DNA from: Lumnitzera littorea
Taxonomy: Eukaryota; Streptophyta; Magnoliopsida; Myrtales; Combretaceae
Direction of reading: 5' to 3'
NCBI GenBank assembly: GCA_024138015.1
Contig: JAMXBB010000011.1
Span: forward strand, 71,686,962-71,750,961
Length of the DNA: 64,000 nucleotides
The position numbers and the translations under genes were made by a program. The notes below the pieces were generated by a model. That model had not been told where the DNA came from, ran no database searches, and worked only from the letters and a program-made list of their open reading frames with translations. Shown one piece after another: positions 11,985 through 25,659 of this stretch. Position 1 is the stretch's first letter. Each line of letters opens with the position of its first letter.

Positions 11985-14900
11985 CAGGTTTGTTGATGTA
12001 AATGGTGTTATGTCTATTTTCTTGAAATACTTTTTCTTATGTTACTTTCTTAAATTCGATGCACTTATTTTTTTCAAAAAGTTACCTTATAATTATTATC
12101 ACATAGTTAACTTGTACTAAGAGTTATGTTTTAAATCTTTAACAAATTGTACATTAATTATAGTAAAGGGTTTGTTACAAACAATGCCCATACCAATCAT
12201 CCTTCATTTATTGTTGTCTCCAAAGCTTATTTGCTTTTTGTTGATCCATTCAATGTCTGAGAACATTGTGAGATCTCTTATCATATATCTTGAGCAGCCA
12301 TTATCAAGACATCATTTTCCTCTCAAAAGTGGTAGCTTTCTATACAAAAGAAAATAGGAGAAATATCTAGTTCTTTCGAACCTAAGCTAGCTTAGATCCT
12401 TTGAAATTTAAGCTCATATGATCATAATTCTTACCTTGATTTGAAATGAGTTTGTTACTTTTGAGATAATAAAATTTTCTATGTGGCTAGGTCTAACACA
12501 ATAATAACATATATAAGGTTTCTCATATTCCTTTATTTGTTTAGTTCTAGTAACTCTAGTTACTGTATTACCTCTTGTATCTGGTTTATTAGTTCTTACA
12601 AATATTGTATTTTCTAAACTTTTTGATGATTCATTAATGTACCCTAATCCATTCTTACATCCATGCATCTTTTGATTAGTTATCATGGTATAAAATTTCT
12701 TTTCTCCCTCCTAAAACTTACTAAACATGTTTTTAATAGATTTTGATGGTTCATCTTCTTGGTTTTCATATCTAGAGTTTCTTTTCTTAGTTTTCTATTT
12801 TCTTTATAAAGAGAACTTGTCTTTTCTTGTTCAGTTATCTTATTCTTTTTTAGAATTTCAATTTATTGATTCAGATTCTAATTTGCTTATATTAATACTT
12901 CCTTTTCTCTTTGTAATCGAGCATTAAGGTCTAATATACACACATTATTGGACCTTTTGAATAAGAGTCAAGAAGACCTTATGAAAATTGAACATTTTCG
13001 CATAGAATCCTTATTTTTTTTATCATATTGTATATTGAATAAGATTGAGTAACCTAACAAAAAACTTCATGGGCGAATATTTACTCTTTTAATTAGCTTC
13101 AGATTTTCATGCCTAGTTTTTTTTATTTTTTTAATAATTTCAAATAACTTTCTCTTCTACTTTAAATTCTTCTAATTTTGATTTTGATTTTGATTTATCA
13201 AGAGCACTCCAAGTTGCTAAGATGCTTTTTTCTTTTTCTTTTTCTTTTTATCATACTCAATCATTGGCTTTCTGAGTGATTGACAGTCATACTTGATGTG
13301 TCCTAGTTTCTTATATTTATGGCAGATCGATGTATTGTTCTTTTCCTCTTTCTTATTATTTCTTACACTAAATTTGTTAGTTTTATAAGAGTTTTATGAT
13401 GTAAGATCTTATGCTTTTTCTATTTTCTTTGCATCCCATAATCTTAGCAGTGTTTTGAGCATTTTTCATACTAATTCTTTATCTTTGAAGTTTACACCAA
13501 GAGTTTTAAGCTCATTAACAATTAAGTTGAATCTATCTATAAACTCCCAAATTGTCAAGGCCAAACAAAAGATTCTTTAGGGATTATTAAAAAGTATATT
13601 TGAATTAAACAATTAGTTTAGTATTTCATTATAACTAGATAGTGAGGGTGAATGTTATGACTAGTTGAAAAGAATTAAGTTATAACCTTAAAGCAAATAT
13701 TTAACAGCTAAAAATATAATGCTAGAATTAGTATAGACCTACATTTAATCTAATTCCCTAGTGTGGTGCAAAGATTAATTAAGCATTATTTTAACTTTTA
13801 CTATTCTAAAATTTATGATCAAATTATTGTTTTTAAACATTAAGAATTACACAAATTAAACAAGAAAACATTTCTTCTTCCTTATCTCTTGTGCCGTGAC
13901 AAGTAAAGCAACCAAAACATCTTAATCATTAGGAAAACTAGTTCTTCTTCCATTAACCTTAACTTAACTTTCTAAGGAAGTCCATGAAGCTTATGAAAGA
14001 ACTCTTGACCATTAGATGCATTTACTTCCTCATTAAGTAGTCTTTATTCTGAATATCTAATAACTATAAATATAATAGTATAACTAACACAAATTCCAAA
14101 CCATAATTCTTAATCCTAATTATGGCACAAAGTAGAATTAGTTAAGGTTTCAGTTTTTTTTTTTTCAATTTGGTTAATTAATCCTTATTCAAACTTGATT
14201 AAATTATCATTATTTGTTTGGCTAAGATAAGAATATAGAAAATTTTTCAATACACCAAATTAAAACTTAAAATGGAAGGGTAATCTCCTTTTCTTCCCAA
14301 TAAGCTTGTGTGAGTAAGGAAGAGGGAATGATGTTCTTCCATATTCTTTAATTTTCCTCATATATTACAAAAAAACTAATTGTATGATAACTTAACAAAT
14401 CCATTACAAATTTAACTAAGCTTTATAAGGAGATTACTTAACTCATTAAGCAAACTTGTTAAGTAAGCTTTGACTTTCAATATGCATATACTTCTCTAAC
14501 AAGTAAGCAACACGATAAAGATCCCATTTCCATCTATCTTTTGATCTTTTCTTTATTTCTTTTTAGAAACTAACATTTAGACAAAAGGAAGCTCTTGTGT
14601 GTGATTGGTTGACAAATTCACTTAAATTAAAGTGAAACATAAACTTGTTTTGATGCTTATGAGTTATGTTATTGTTGATTGTGTGTGGAAATCAGTTGAT
14701 TAATAAATGAACGAAGTTTAAGCATATCTCAACTTAACTAAAGCATGTCATGCATTTCATCATTGCATATTGCATCTTTATTGTTATCTTTGTTACATGG
14801 ACAATGAAAAGAATGCCTTCAATCAGGTGATTACAAACTAAACAATTATGAGGTCTGTCTTGTAATTGTATGAGTTGTGTTCATTATTTTGTTGAATGTT

Positions 14901-17110
14901 ATATCCATCTAGAGGTGTCAATAGCTAGGAGAACATTTCATCTTTGTTCACTAGGGTGTTAGCTCAAGGAATTCTTTTTGAGTAAGTAGTTAGGAGATTC
15001 TTCTCCAGTGGTGTCTTTATTTCGTTGTAATTATGATTAGCCAAGGATGTGTACAAAGTGAACTAATGTGATATTTGGATTACTTAGACAATGATGCAGC
15101 TATAAAAATTCTCAATATAAGTCATGGAGGCCGAGGGGGAAGGGGTTGGTAGGGTGGGGTGTAAATCCTAAACTTCATGTAGTTGTCGGTCGGTTGCATG
15201 AGATGTTGCATTCATGTGATTGATTGTTGCATTTATATGTTTGATAACTTGTATGTTCTTGTTTGTGGATGATACACGTGGATATCTCACTAAGTTAGAT
15301 ATAATCCTATGTAAAGGGTTGAACCAGTTCCAGCCTTGAATCACTGGTTCATTAGGTGGTGTGGATATGAATCGAGGCCGGCTCTTAGGAGGGTAGGTCT
15401 TTGGTTGGTTTCAAGCGCCTCATGAATTGCTTAGGTTTTCTTTTTTAATTATTTTCCCAATCTTTTGTGGATTTTTCATCTTTTTTTTTAATTTAATTTT
15501 TTTATGGAATTTTCCTAGTCCACTTGCCATTTGGTTATTTTTTTTTTCCTATTCCATTACTCGTGAACTAAAAATTTTGTTTTTTGAACAATTTTTTTTA
15601 GATCTCAAAATAATTTGTTTAATTTGAGTGATGTTATATTACAAAATTAAATAAGGATATCTAATGTGACAAAAATTGTAAAATACAAAAATTTCTTATT
15701 CAAATTACAAAATATATTGTCAAAATGGAAGAAATAAATTACAGTGTAAGAAGTAACTGTAATTGTAAATTACAAAATTTGATTCATCGGATTGGAGTAT
15801 AGTTACCAAATAGAAATGTAAATTACAATGTCATAATGATACAAAAAATTGTTGTTGATTTTGCAACCAAATTATTCTCTCTCTCTCTCTCTTTTTTTTT
15901 TTAAATTAAACATAGGCCTAAACAAGTGATTCATTTAGATAGTTTGGGGGCTTGCCAAATTGGGGGTTTTTAGAGCTTAAATCACTTAGGCCGTTAAGGT
16001 CCAGCAGTTCAACTACTGGTATAGTGGCTCGATGGGGTGGTTCGAGCTGGTTTAAGGTTTAGAAATAGCCTTTGCATAAGTTTAGCTAGATATAATTTAC
16101 ACCTCAATAGTTTTTTCTTTTTCTTTTCTTTCTTTCTTTTTTTTTTTTGTAAAACTTTTGGAAGTAAGGAATGGTCTAGTATCTGAGTGTAGAGCCTTTT
16201 CCATTGAAGTTCTAGGGGATAGGTTTAGGATCATGATTTGTAGAGCTTAATCTTATAATAGATTTTGAGATGAACTTCTTGAACTTTGTTTAGAACATTT
16301 GAGTTTCTAAGGTTTGATTATTCATTTTATTATTTGGTAGGAGATATTGATCCTCTAAGGTTTTAGTGAGCTATAAATTGTTGGTTCCCATAGTTATTTC
16401 CTTATTTAATCAATTATATGCATCAGTACTTAATGATATATTTGATTAATTAGTTAGAATCTTGCAATCTTTGCTTTGCAAGATGGTCATCATATTATGG
16501 GTGTATGCTACTATGCCAATGATTGCTATCTTATTTTCCAAAGAAAATTAGAGTCACACGATATGATGACTTTAGGTTAATACTACTAGGCTCGCTTTTG
16601 GGTTTTGACACTATCAAATGCATCTTTTATTTGTTCTCCATGTTGACCCATGAACAATTCATATTCTTATGTTAAAATATTGACTCTGGTACTCTTGATT
16701 GATGAAGTTCCTTCATAAAATGCTACGATAATATCCTAGATTTATTTAACTGAGGCATAAGATGACACATGATTGTATTTTATCAGTGATAAGGACATCA
16801 ACAACATATGCTTTGTTTTTGAATTTGTTGAGGCTTTATCATAATCATCATCTATTGTAGGAGGATTTCCATGTCATCGATCTCTTCTATCAATTATGAC
16901 CCATGAGTTGTAATATGTTGCCATAGTGTATGTTCCATCCTGTGTTTTCATTAAGCAAAGTCAGATCCATCAAAATAAGGAGCTATATTGGTTTGAATAG
17001 TAAAATATAATAAGTCATTCTTCTAGATCTCTTGTTTATATTAAGATTTTCTTTTAGTTAACCTGCTCTAAAAAATCTAGTCCTTTTAGTTAGCTTGCTT
17101 TGATTCCAAT
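11985..17110 (-). pseudogene. Decayed Ty1/copia 5' part: PBS, gag, protease, start of integrase region (split by 13566-16613)
   Basis: Read on the minus strand from 17110: a primer-binding-like site (attggaatcaaagcaagc, close to the tRNA-iMet PBS); a UBN2-type gag start with APYFDGSDFA (about 16990) and YEGTSSIKSTRVNILT (about 16690); then, beyond a 3-kb insertion, the gag continues with RFNLIVNELKTLGVNFKDKE (about 13535). A zinc knuckle CHKYKKLGHIKYDC (about 13326-13285) has its second Cys replaced by Tyr. A second knuckle-like motif, CYYCVRPSHIENF, lies near 12510-12480. The protease block 'YLDNGCSRYMI...FGDNN' lies at about 12340-12220, and 'FVKDLKHNS' and 'LCDNNYKVTFEKNKC' at about 12140-12040. 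Two knuckles in gag recall the SIRE lineage, but that is a weak inference. RT and integrase core are absent. Stops and frameshifts abound. Confidence 0.75.
13566..16613 (-). mobile_element. Insertion of about 3 kb splitting the copia gag, probably an LTR or LTR element
   Basis: The copia gag frame stops at one side and resumes at the other, so this block arrived later. Its ends are inverted: minus-strand start TGATAGTGTCAAAACCC and end GGCCTTGACA, giving TG...CA termini. The flanking duplication is ambiguous (ATTTG-like bases on both sides). The interior is AT-rich, has no recognised protein, and contains a G-rich purine stretch at about 15125-15165, a CT microsatellite at 15874-15890 and 'gaaccag'-type foldback motifs near 15310 and 16030. 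It could be a solo LTR or a non-autonomous element. Confidence 0.5.
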
Positions 17111-18540
17111 TACTGGTCTTAATGAACAATTAAGAAAGAGGATTGAATTGATTATTACAAAAAATTAAGTCCTAAATGATTTTTCCTTCCTGATGTTTAG
17201 GATTACTTAACTATAATAAATTTGTTCTTTAATTCCTAACGTATGAGAAATACTAATAAACTTTAATAAGAGATTTGCATGCAAATGCAAAACTAATTAG
17301 CTATTAATATAATTGTTCTTCTAAGATTTGATAACATGATGATAAATATAAAAAGCACAATTAAACAAGTAATCATGCAAATAATAAATAAATTGCAAAT
17401 AAAGTAAAAAGATAGAGTTGAGAAGATTTGGCTTCAATATATGGTGGTTCCCCCTTGTGCGTCAATCTACTATTTTAGCTTGTGGCTAGGGTCAATTTGT
17501 TGTTATGATCACAAAAACATATGTATGCTTAACAATAAACTTTTGTATATCACTTGTTTTAGTTAAATCTTTGTTTTCAATCTCTTTTCTTCTCTTTTTT
17601 CTTGTTCTTCTCAATTGCTTCTTTTCTTAGTTGATCACTTCTTATTTCATAGTCATGACTCCAATGTTCAGTTATTTCTTGTATGGTAATAGCCATTGAT
17701 AGTCATTGCTCTTCAAATCTTTTTTAGTATTCAACTCTTTTCTATCATCCACAAATTTGCTAATCTATCAAGCTATATTTTCCTTCGTAGTTTTCTTGTA
17801 TACTTAGAAACTTTTCTTTTGTCCATATATACTATTGCTTCCATAATCTCTATAAGTAAAGCTTTTGTATCCCCCAACTTGATTAGATATATTACTCAAA
17901 TATATCTTTACGGTGTTGAGTCTTGAATTATATTTGTTCTTTTCATTTTCTTTTCTTGTTCTTCTACTCATATTTTGCTTTTGGTCTTTACATATGCTTC
18001 TGTTCAATCCATGAGATTTTGGTCAGTTCTTGTACTTATAATTAGTCTTTTCATTTCTTCATTCATCTTTAGAATAATGTTGTCATGTCTTCATCAATTT
18101 CTGGTGATAAAAACATTGTCGTTTTGTGTTGTAGACATTCTTTGTTCAGTTCATGTTTATCATTTAGTTGATCAACTTTTGATAGTAGGTGATTCTGATA
18201 GTAGGCGATTCTGGTTCAAAGTCCATTGTTGATACTTTGTTTTTCATTCGTTGTAGCTTTTGATCTTGCTATTCTTTGTTTAGAACTTGTCTTTGCTTCC
18301 ATTTTAGTTTTCAATCATCTCTAAGTACCTTCAATAATGTGACTTCTTTATACTGCATATTAGGTAATTTGATTAATAATATAAAATACCTTTCATCTGA
18401 ATTAACATGATGAAAATGCCTTTCTTTTAGGTTCTTGCATTAAGAGGATAACTCCATTTCTTGTTTCGACGAGCTCACTCATTGAATCAATTTGCTTTTT
18501 CAGGCAAGTAAGACCCTATCAAAGGACACCTTGTCCTTAT
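17111..18540 (-). other. Unrecognised Lys/Glu-rich decayed frames, no confident identity
   Basis: On the minus strand, short frames between about 18500 and 17500 give charged, coiled-coil-like protein (for example NRSICKDQKQNMSRRTRKE and SDQLRKEAIEKNKK). The plus-strand frames over the same DNA are hydrophobic, as expected for the antisense of a charged coil. The right LTR of the adjacent copia remnant should begin at 17111, but I found no second copy to confirm it. I do not assign a function. Retroelement gag is possible. Confidence 0.3.
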
Positions 18541-18554
18541 ACTTATCCATCAAT

Positions 18555-19544
18555 TAAGGTTGGACAAAAAAACCATGATAGAATCGGAAATTTGATTTTT
18601 TTGGATGCAGTTCGATTATCAGTTTAGTTCGGTGTTGGTGTTTTAGTTTGTAGTTTGATTTGGCATAGCCAGCCAATCGAACCGAATAGATTTTATTTGA
18701 AAAAAAAAAAAGAAAGAAAGACACGTGTATGAGTGCATTATAACAAATTAACTCAAGAGCTGAGCCTCCGTCCACAATTTCCTCTACTCATCCAAGCGCA
18801 ATACAAGGACACCAGCATGTTAACTAACCTAATGAGGGAAGGAAAAACAGAGACTATAGCAGTGAAAAAAAAAAAATCAATATTATGAACTTTAATATAG
18901 TTATATTTATGAGGAAAATGCTACAAAGTACTACGCTTTGGCATGAAATAAAAAAGGACATGAAAAAAGCAAATTCAAGTAGGACAATAATCAAACTATT
19001 TACTTAAACGGAAATTATTTTTGTTGCGAGAATATGTTCCGAACCATACATCAAATTATGTGTACTTGAATAAATCAAATACTTTTTCTTACATATCATG
19101 TTTATGTTTACATTTGTGGTGTTTATATTTACTCAAACAGAAATTATTTTTGTTTAGCTCCACTAGTTACGTGCTAGTTGGCAAATGTTGGTCGAATTCA
19201 ATTGGGTTAAAGCACTCAAAACGTGATGCGATTCCCACACTTCACAACAGATTAAACACCCATGTTTGCTCTTTATTGATAAGTTTTATTTTTATCTCTA
19301 CGATATAAATTGTTCATCCATGCTATGATTTAAGATCGACTGCAATCCTAATCCCACGTCTGAACCCTTTAACTAAAAAAATAAATAAATAAATAAAACA
19401 GTTCGCTCCACTAATCGAACCAAAACCGATAGGTTCAAAATATTTATGAATGATTTAGATTGATTTTGAAAAAAAAAAATTGAACCATCAAGTTGAGTTC
19501 GGTTTTACACCGAAAGTGAACCATATCGAACCAAACTACACTCA
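18555..19544. repeat. Foldback-like block with 'ggttcgg' arms
   Basis: The left arm (18555-18690) carries 'ttcgattatcagtttagttcgg' type sequence. The right arm (about 19395-19540) carries the complementary motifs 'cgaaccaaaaccgataggttc' and 'gagttcggttttacaccg'. The gag remnant of the Tat element begins right after it. The arms match only loosely, so this may be a diverged MITE or foldback element. The interior has no recognised protein. Confidence 0.4.
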
Positions 19545-20117
19545 TCTCTACCATTAATAGGATAGAGAAACACTTCAGAAATTTGTCACTTGGTTTAACA
19601 ATACTGTTGTGACGATTCCCCAATTTGATAAAGGAGCAACTGTACATGCGACCACCCAAGGTATGAGAGCCTCTGGAGACTTTTTTAAGTCTTTGTCTAA
19701 AATTAAGCCAAAGATAATGATCGAATTCTGGAAGAAAGCCCATAAGTACATGGATTAGGAGGATAATATCCGATGTAAGGCCAACCAAGAGAGGTCAGAG
19801 AAAAAGAAGGACAAGGACAAGGATAAGGGGTCGTGAAAGATTGACTCGGAGACAAATTGTCCTCCTAAGGATGATGAGGGTAGCTCGAAGGAAATTTCGA
19901 CTTACGGCCAACGTATCCCCTTCAACGGGTATATATATATATGAAAGTCTGTAGAAGAGAGATTTTGTCCAATAAGTACTATGATTTCCGTTAAGGATCA
20001 GGATCATAACACAGACGAGTGCTTCCATCTTAAAAATGTCTTAGAGAATGTCATACAGAAGGGTTACTTTAGGGAATATGTAGCTGATCCCAACAACCGC
20101 GTAGATCGACACTAGGG
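19545..20117 (+). pseudogene. Tat-type Ty3/gypsy gag remnant
   Basis: The translation LQKFVTWFNNTVVTIPQFDK, 'GMRASGDFFKSLSKIKPKIM' and 'FWKKAHKYMD' matches the standard gag order of Tat elements (ESLR.YVQRFN, then GL...FF.SLAK..P.TM, then RA.KYI). Near the end, 'HNTDECFHLKNVLENVIQKG' and 'YFREYVADPNNR' match the block before the protease. The zinc-knuckle Cys residues are lost, and stops and a TA-rich insert (about 19931-19941) break it. The coding order resumes at 23545, beyond LTR copy B. No 5' LTR is visible, so the element is 5'-truncated. Confidence 0.75.
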
Positions 20118-20123
20118 TCATAA

Positions 20124-23100
20124 CAATTTTGTGAAACCCTGTAAAATTGATAATTAGGATTTAGTACTTGAATTTAGTAAGACGGCAGAAGTTATCCATT
20201 AAGCAAAAATGTAAACTTTGCAAATTGATGATTTGAGTTTAGTACGTAAAATTTGGGACAAACATGGAAATTATCTGATCAGGCTCAAATCTTTGCATTG
20301 AGATTAGGAAAATAATAGTAAACCTTAACAAAATAAATAATGATAATAGTAATATCTATATTATAATAATTTGTCGAAAAAAAAAAAATGTTACACTAAT
20401 TCAGTTGCCGATGAACTAGACTAGTAGTGGTTTAGTAATTATTAGTATTTATATTCTAATTACACGATGGGCGTTTATTTAAATAACTCAATGTAATGGG
20501 AATTAAACAGACTAACGCCTCCCCAACTAGCTTGCACCGTAGATCGGACCGACCCTATGAGGAATGCCTAAATCAATTTGGGAATGGATTGTGCATCTAA
20601 GTGTAAAGTAATTATAAGAGTTTAATACATGGTTGGAAAAAAGTGGATTATGGGTGAATTATAGAAGTGGACACCCAGCCAAGAGGCACTTGGCATTTCT
20701 TTAATTGGACCGAATGTAATTAAGCATATACAGGTGTAGGAGTAGCTAAGTTACAGCGAGATGTGGATAAGTAATTTTACTAGATTAATAAATAACAAAA
20801 ACAAACCCTATAAATACTTTCCACTAGCAGAAGAAGTAGTTCCCCTCTCTCATAAAATATTGACCTTTACCCGAAACATTTGCATCCTAAATTTTTGTCT
20901 CCCTAAAGACTTCTCGGTAGTCTTGCTAAGCGCTAATGGAGAAGGAAAGTAGAAATTTCACATGGTGAAGATAAAGCGAAGGTATCAAATTAACGTGATC
21001 TTAACTTTTGAATATTCAAGGTAAGCAATTTTATCTTTTGTTTACGGTAGTGGATTTGTACTTTTAATTTGGTTATTAATTCTAGTACTTTCTTTACAAA
21101 ATACCTCTAATAGAATTAAAAAAAAAAAATGGCTTGATTTGAAAATCAAGAGAGCTACATAATTCTTGTTTACACATGTGAAGCGTGGTTTTGAAGGGTA
21201 AAAGCTTATGTTTAGTTATTTATTTAATTATCATGCCATCATCAATTGCGTGCATAGATGACTAATATATTTTAGAAATAAAAGTCACGATCAACTAGCA
21301 GGAAAATTTGGTAACCATATGTATCATATAAAATGAGATATTTGTATGATTTATAGCCGTCAACTGATTTACTAAGCGAAAATTTACGAGGATAAAAAAT
21401 AGATATATATCTATATTTTTCTAGGCTCTAATAATTTTCGGATATTTATTTGCTTAGATTCATAACGTGGGATTTATCTGATAACCATTAATTTACTTTC
21501 TGGAATTTATATTGACGAAGAAAGGTGCTGGCAAGATTTGATTTTCTTAGGAAATTATGTGATCAAGCTAAAGGGATGGTTCCTAATGGCATTTCTATTT
21601 TATAATTTTAATATTTATATTAAATTCTACGACCAACATACCATCCTTAATAAATTAGATAGATGAGGGTAATATTTTCATTATGACCAAACCTTAATAG
21701 AGGGTGAAAAAAGCTATTTTGTTTTAATGAAGTTGGAAAATTCGAATCCGTATATATACTATCGTCCCGTTCTTATGAATCTAGTGGTAGCGGTAGGTTT
21801 ACTTTTAGTCAAGTGTAGAATGATTTTAATAACTAAAAACCTTCAACGACTTCAAAAATTTACAGAAAATGCAGTCCTATGATGGCGATTTCAAATCTTA
21901 AATGTGACTTTACCAATAAAGACTATACTTCATTACAAACACAACGAGATGTCTGATCAATTGTATTAAAAGTAACTTAAGATGTAATGTGTATAATATA
22001 AATTGTAGGGTCTACATATGGATTATATATATAGACACACATACGTATACCCTACAAATATCTATACATGCATATTTAGTATATGTTAAACCATTTATAT
22101 GCACTTCACGAGAGCACATGCACCATAATAAAACCTATGCGTATATGTAATACTTGTGTATATGTATATATATTTGTATGATGTTAATAATATATAGATT
22201 TGTTAGTCTTCCTCTAATGCAACACTATTTTAGTATTCCTCTCTTATCTATGTATAAGCCACACAAAATATATATAATATATATAGTGTGAATAAAGTTA
22301 TAATTCCATAATGATGTAACTCATAAATAAATAAGCTAAACAAGTTGTAACACTATCATAATTTTCTAAATTTAATATAGTTTCAATACAAAGATGATTA
22401 TAATATAATTGATTAATTCAAGTGAGTTGAATCTCAAGTAAGTTGGGATTAATGCTTTATCATGTTTTGGAGTATCATTTAAGGTATTTGAAGGTGGGAT
22501 CGTGTATTTGTTTGTACTTGTAATTAGTTGGTTAAGCACATGCCTATGTGTCATTGATTACTGATTGATTCTTGATTGCGATGTTTGGTGAAGTGTTATT
22601 TGCTTGAATTAATTGGTCACCCTTAACTTGAACTAACTTAAACTTGACCTAAGCCTTAACTTGACACACATTGCAACCCATTAGGGGATGACTAGGATTT
22701 TTTAGCCAAATACCGACCCCTTTGAAATGGATAGTTGAAATGGTCCCTTCCCTATTTTTAGTTGAATAAAGTGATATGAAAGGAGATTGCGGAAAGGTTG
22801 GGGCATTAGTTTGAAGATAGTCATTGGAGGAGAGACGTCTTTATTGTAAAAGCTTAGGTTTAGCTGTGAGTTGTTGCATTACGTTGAAACTCCTCAAACC
22901 CATATTAAAGCGAGTAAATTTCTCTAATTTTGCGATGGGTCGGACAATATTATATGATGGCATTTGCTTAATTATGCATTACATATAACTAACTTGTTTA
23001 ACAACCCTTATTTGCTTTATGGTGTGCGCACACTTCTGTCTCTGTTCTACTTATTAAGCGATGGTTGCTCACTCTCTTATAGACTCTTTTGTAGGCCAAG

Positions 23101-23534
23101 AGTGGATATACAGCTTACATTAAACTCTTAACCTAAGAGTTGATAAGGCTACGGATTGAGGAATTAATGAAGATTGCAATTGGACTTTTGTTCCTTTCTG
23201 GAAGTCTTATTTATTCTTTTTTAGGAAATGAATTGAGCTATTACAAGTGACCTAGTGATTTTCATAGTTGGCTTATAAGATAATATGGAATGTAAAACCA
23301 ATCGACATGTGAGTTTTCCTTATATATATGGAGCTTTATATTAAATAATATATTATTTTATGAAGTTGCATTTTACGAAAATGCAAGTGTTGAGCTAGAT
23401 GCTTTAAAGCTATGTAGTCGAGTCGCCTTATGTAGAGTTAGTCTATGGTATCAGTTGTGAGGTCAGCTTCTATTTTAGAATTGTTTATATGATGAGACTA
23501 TTACGATTTTACTATTTGGAACATGATAAATAAC
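20124..23534 (+). mobile_element. Giant Ty3-type LTR, copy B, solo, inside the Tat element
   Basis: It starts TGTGAAACCCTG and ends near 'tttggaacatgata', which aligns with copy C's end 'tttgggatgtgaca'. It separates Tat gag (left) from Tat protease (right). A TATA-like cctataaatac is at 20807-20817. The last 1.1 kb matches copies A and C. At 3.4 kb with no coding content, a solo LTR is the simplest reading. The flanks aattt and aataa match at only three of five bases, so the exact ends are uncertain. Confidence 0.6.
20807..20817 (+). promoter_or_regulatory. TATA-like element of LTR copy B
   Basis: The motif cctataaatac lies about 0.7 kb into the LTR and is followed by a C/T-rich leader. It is the counterpart of 266-276 in copy A. 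Confidence 0.4.
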
Positions 23535-23544
23535 AATCGCTACA

Positions 23545-25659
23545 AATAGGCCCTTAATGGTGTCATCAATACCATCGGTAGGGGCCTTAATCTTAGGAGC
23601 CAACTGATCACAAGTGGCTTGGCTGACACCCCATTAGATGGTAGGTATTGAACTTGTGGGAGAACAAGCAAAGATGAGACAGCTCTATCTCCTTTTTGGA
23701 AGAAGACCTTAAGGGGATTGAGACCACTCATCAAGGCATACTTGTGATTAATGCTAGGATCATGGACTTTAAAGTCCTAAAAGTGATGGTAGACAATGAG
23801 AGCTTTGTTGACATTTTGTTTAAACACACATATGATTAGATGAGGGAGAAGTTGCCTTGTAAGACAAAGCCTTACCACCACCACAACCATCAATCTATTT
23901 GACTTAAAGAGCATAATAACCTTCGACATGGAGCTTAACAATGACGGTAATATTGTTAGGCAACTCATGGAGCTCATAATAGTGGACCATTGGTCCCCCT
24001 TACAATGCCATCTTGGGATAACTAAGCTTGAGAAACTTTAGAATTATCACATCATTCCTCCACCTTGAAGCAAGTTCCTAACGTCAACTAGAATGGGTAT
24101 TTGTAAGGTGGATCACAACTCTCTTAAGACCTATACATAAAGTCAATAAAAAGGGATGGGGTCTTCACTTTGGAGACAAGACTAAAGGAAAAGCTAGCTT
24201 AGCGAGGAAGGTTAGTTGAGGAGATAAAAGAAGCGCAAATTGGTAATAGTGTTAATCAGACAATGTAAGGAGGGCTGTCACATGCACTGAGCTAGAAGAC
24301 TAGGTTGTTGACCTCCTTTGATCTAACGTCAACAAATTTGCTTGGTCCCCATAAGACATCTTAAGCACCTCCCCTAGACTGGTGACATATAGCTTCAAGA
24401 TTGATGAGAATGTTAGGCTTATCAAATATAAGAAGAGGCATTTTGGCTTAAAATGACAGACTACCATTGAAGAAGAGGTTTAGAAGCTAATGAAAACCGG
24501 TTTCATAAGGGAGAAGAAGTATCTAATTTAGCTGGCAAATGTAGTGTTAGCTAAGAAGTTCAATAAGAAGTAGCATGTGCATGTTTATTACATTGACCTC
24601 AATTAAGCTTACCTTAAGGACTGCTTCCCCCTCTTAAGGATCGACTAACTGGTAAATTCGACATGGGGTTACGTGCTACTGAGTTTTATTAATGCCTTTT
24701 CAATCTATAACCATATTAAGATGGACCTTGATGATGAGATACATACATCCTTCATCACTGACTTTAGGACATATTACTATGTGGTGATGCCTTTTGACCT
24801 AAAAAATGTTGGGGCTACCTACTAAAGGATGGTGACAAAGTTGTTTAAACCTTAACTCGAGCACAACTTGGAAGAGTATATGGACAGCATAATTATCAAA
24901 GGTCGCCAGCTCGAGGGCCATACATAGGTTTTACAAGAAGCCTTTGATTAGATGAGAGAATATGACATGAAGTTCAACCCTAAAAGTGCATCTTTAGGGT
25001 GACTTCAGGCAAGTCCTAGGTTATCTTGTCACTCAATGTGACATCAAGGAAAACCTTGAGAAAATATAGGCCATACAAAAAATGCAACCCCTTACAACTG
25101 TTAAAGAAATCTATAAGCTTACAGGGAAAATCACCACGCTTAGTAGATTTGTGTCTAGAAGTCCCAATAGATACATCGAGTTCTTTAAGACATTAAAGAA
25201 CCTTAAAGGATTTGAGTGGACACTAGAGTGTCAAAGCGATTTCAATCACCTAAAATAGCTATTTACCACTTGACTAGTGCTGTCTAAGCTGGTCTTTAGA
25301 GAAGACCTACTTCTCTACCTTACTATCAATAGTTCACTCTCCTAGTTACTTGTTTGAGTAGAAGAGCAGGAACATAAAATCATATACTATGTGAGCCACA
25401 TACTCTAGGGACATAAAGTCAAATATAGTAAGGTAGATAAGTTTGCTTAGCAATGGTGATCTTGGCTAAACTATTATTGCTCAACTTCGAAGCACATCAA
25501 CTGATGGTCCTAATCAATCAACCACTGCATAGTATTTTATTGAAGTTGGACAGGTCGAAGAGGATGGTGAAATATGTGTTAGAGTATAATGCATATGGAA
25601 TCTAATACCAGCCATGAGAGGCTTATAAAGCCTAAGTTCTCGCAGGCTTTTATAGTTGA
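23545..25659 (+). pseudogene. Tat-type gypsy protease, RT and RNase H remnant
   Basis: The domains run in the usual Tat order. The 'GVINTI' block that precedes the protease is at about 23558. A protease-like block, 'aatgagagctttgttgacat', is near 23797. RT begins near 24330 ('AWSPHKT'). VMPFDLKNVGATY at about 24790 corresponds to VMPFGLKNAGATYQ. LEEYMDSIII (about 24868-24897) is the YVDD site, with the double Asp lost. 'EIYKLTGKITTLSRFVSRS' (about 25110-25165) and 'LVFREDLLLYLTINSSL' (about 25290-25340) lead into RNase H, ending with RMVKYVLEYNAYG (about 25562-25600). Stops are frequent. The frame resumes at 26881 after a solo LTR. Confidence 0.8.

Noticed and set aside
17696..18232. Hydrophobic plus-strand frames that could suggest membrane proteins
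   Set aside because: The opposite strand reads as charged coiled-coil-like remnants, so the plus-strand frames are likely shadows.
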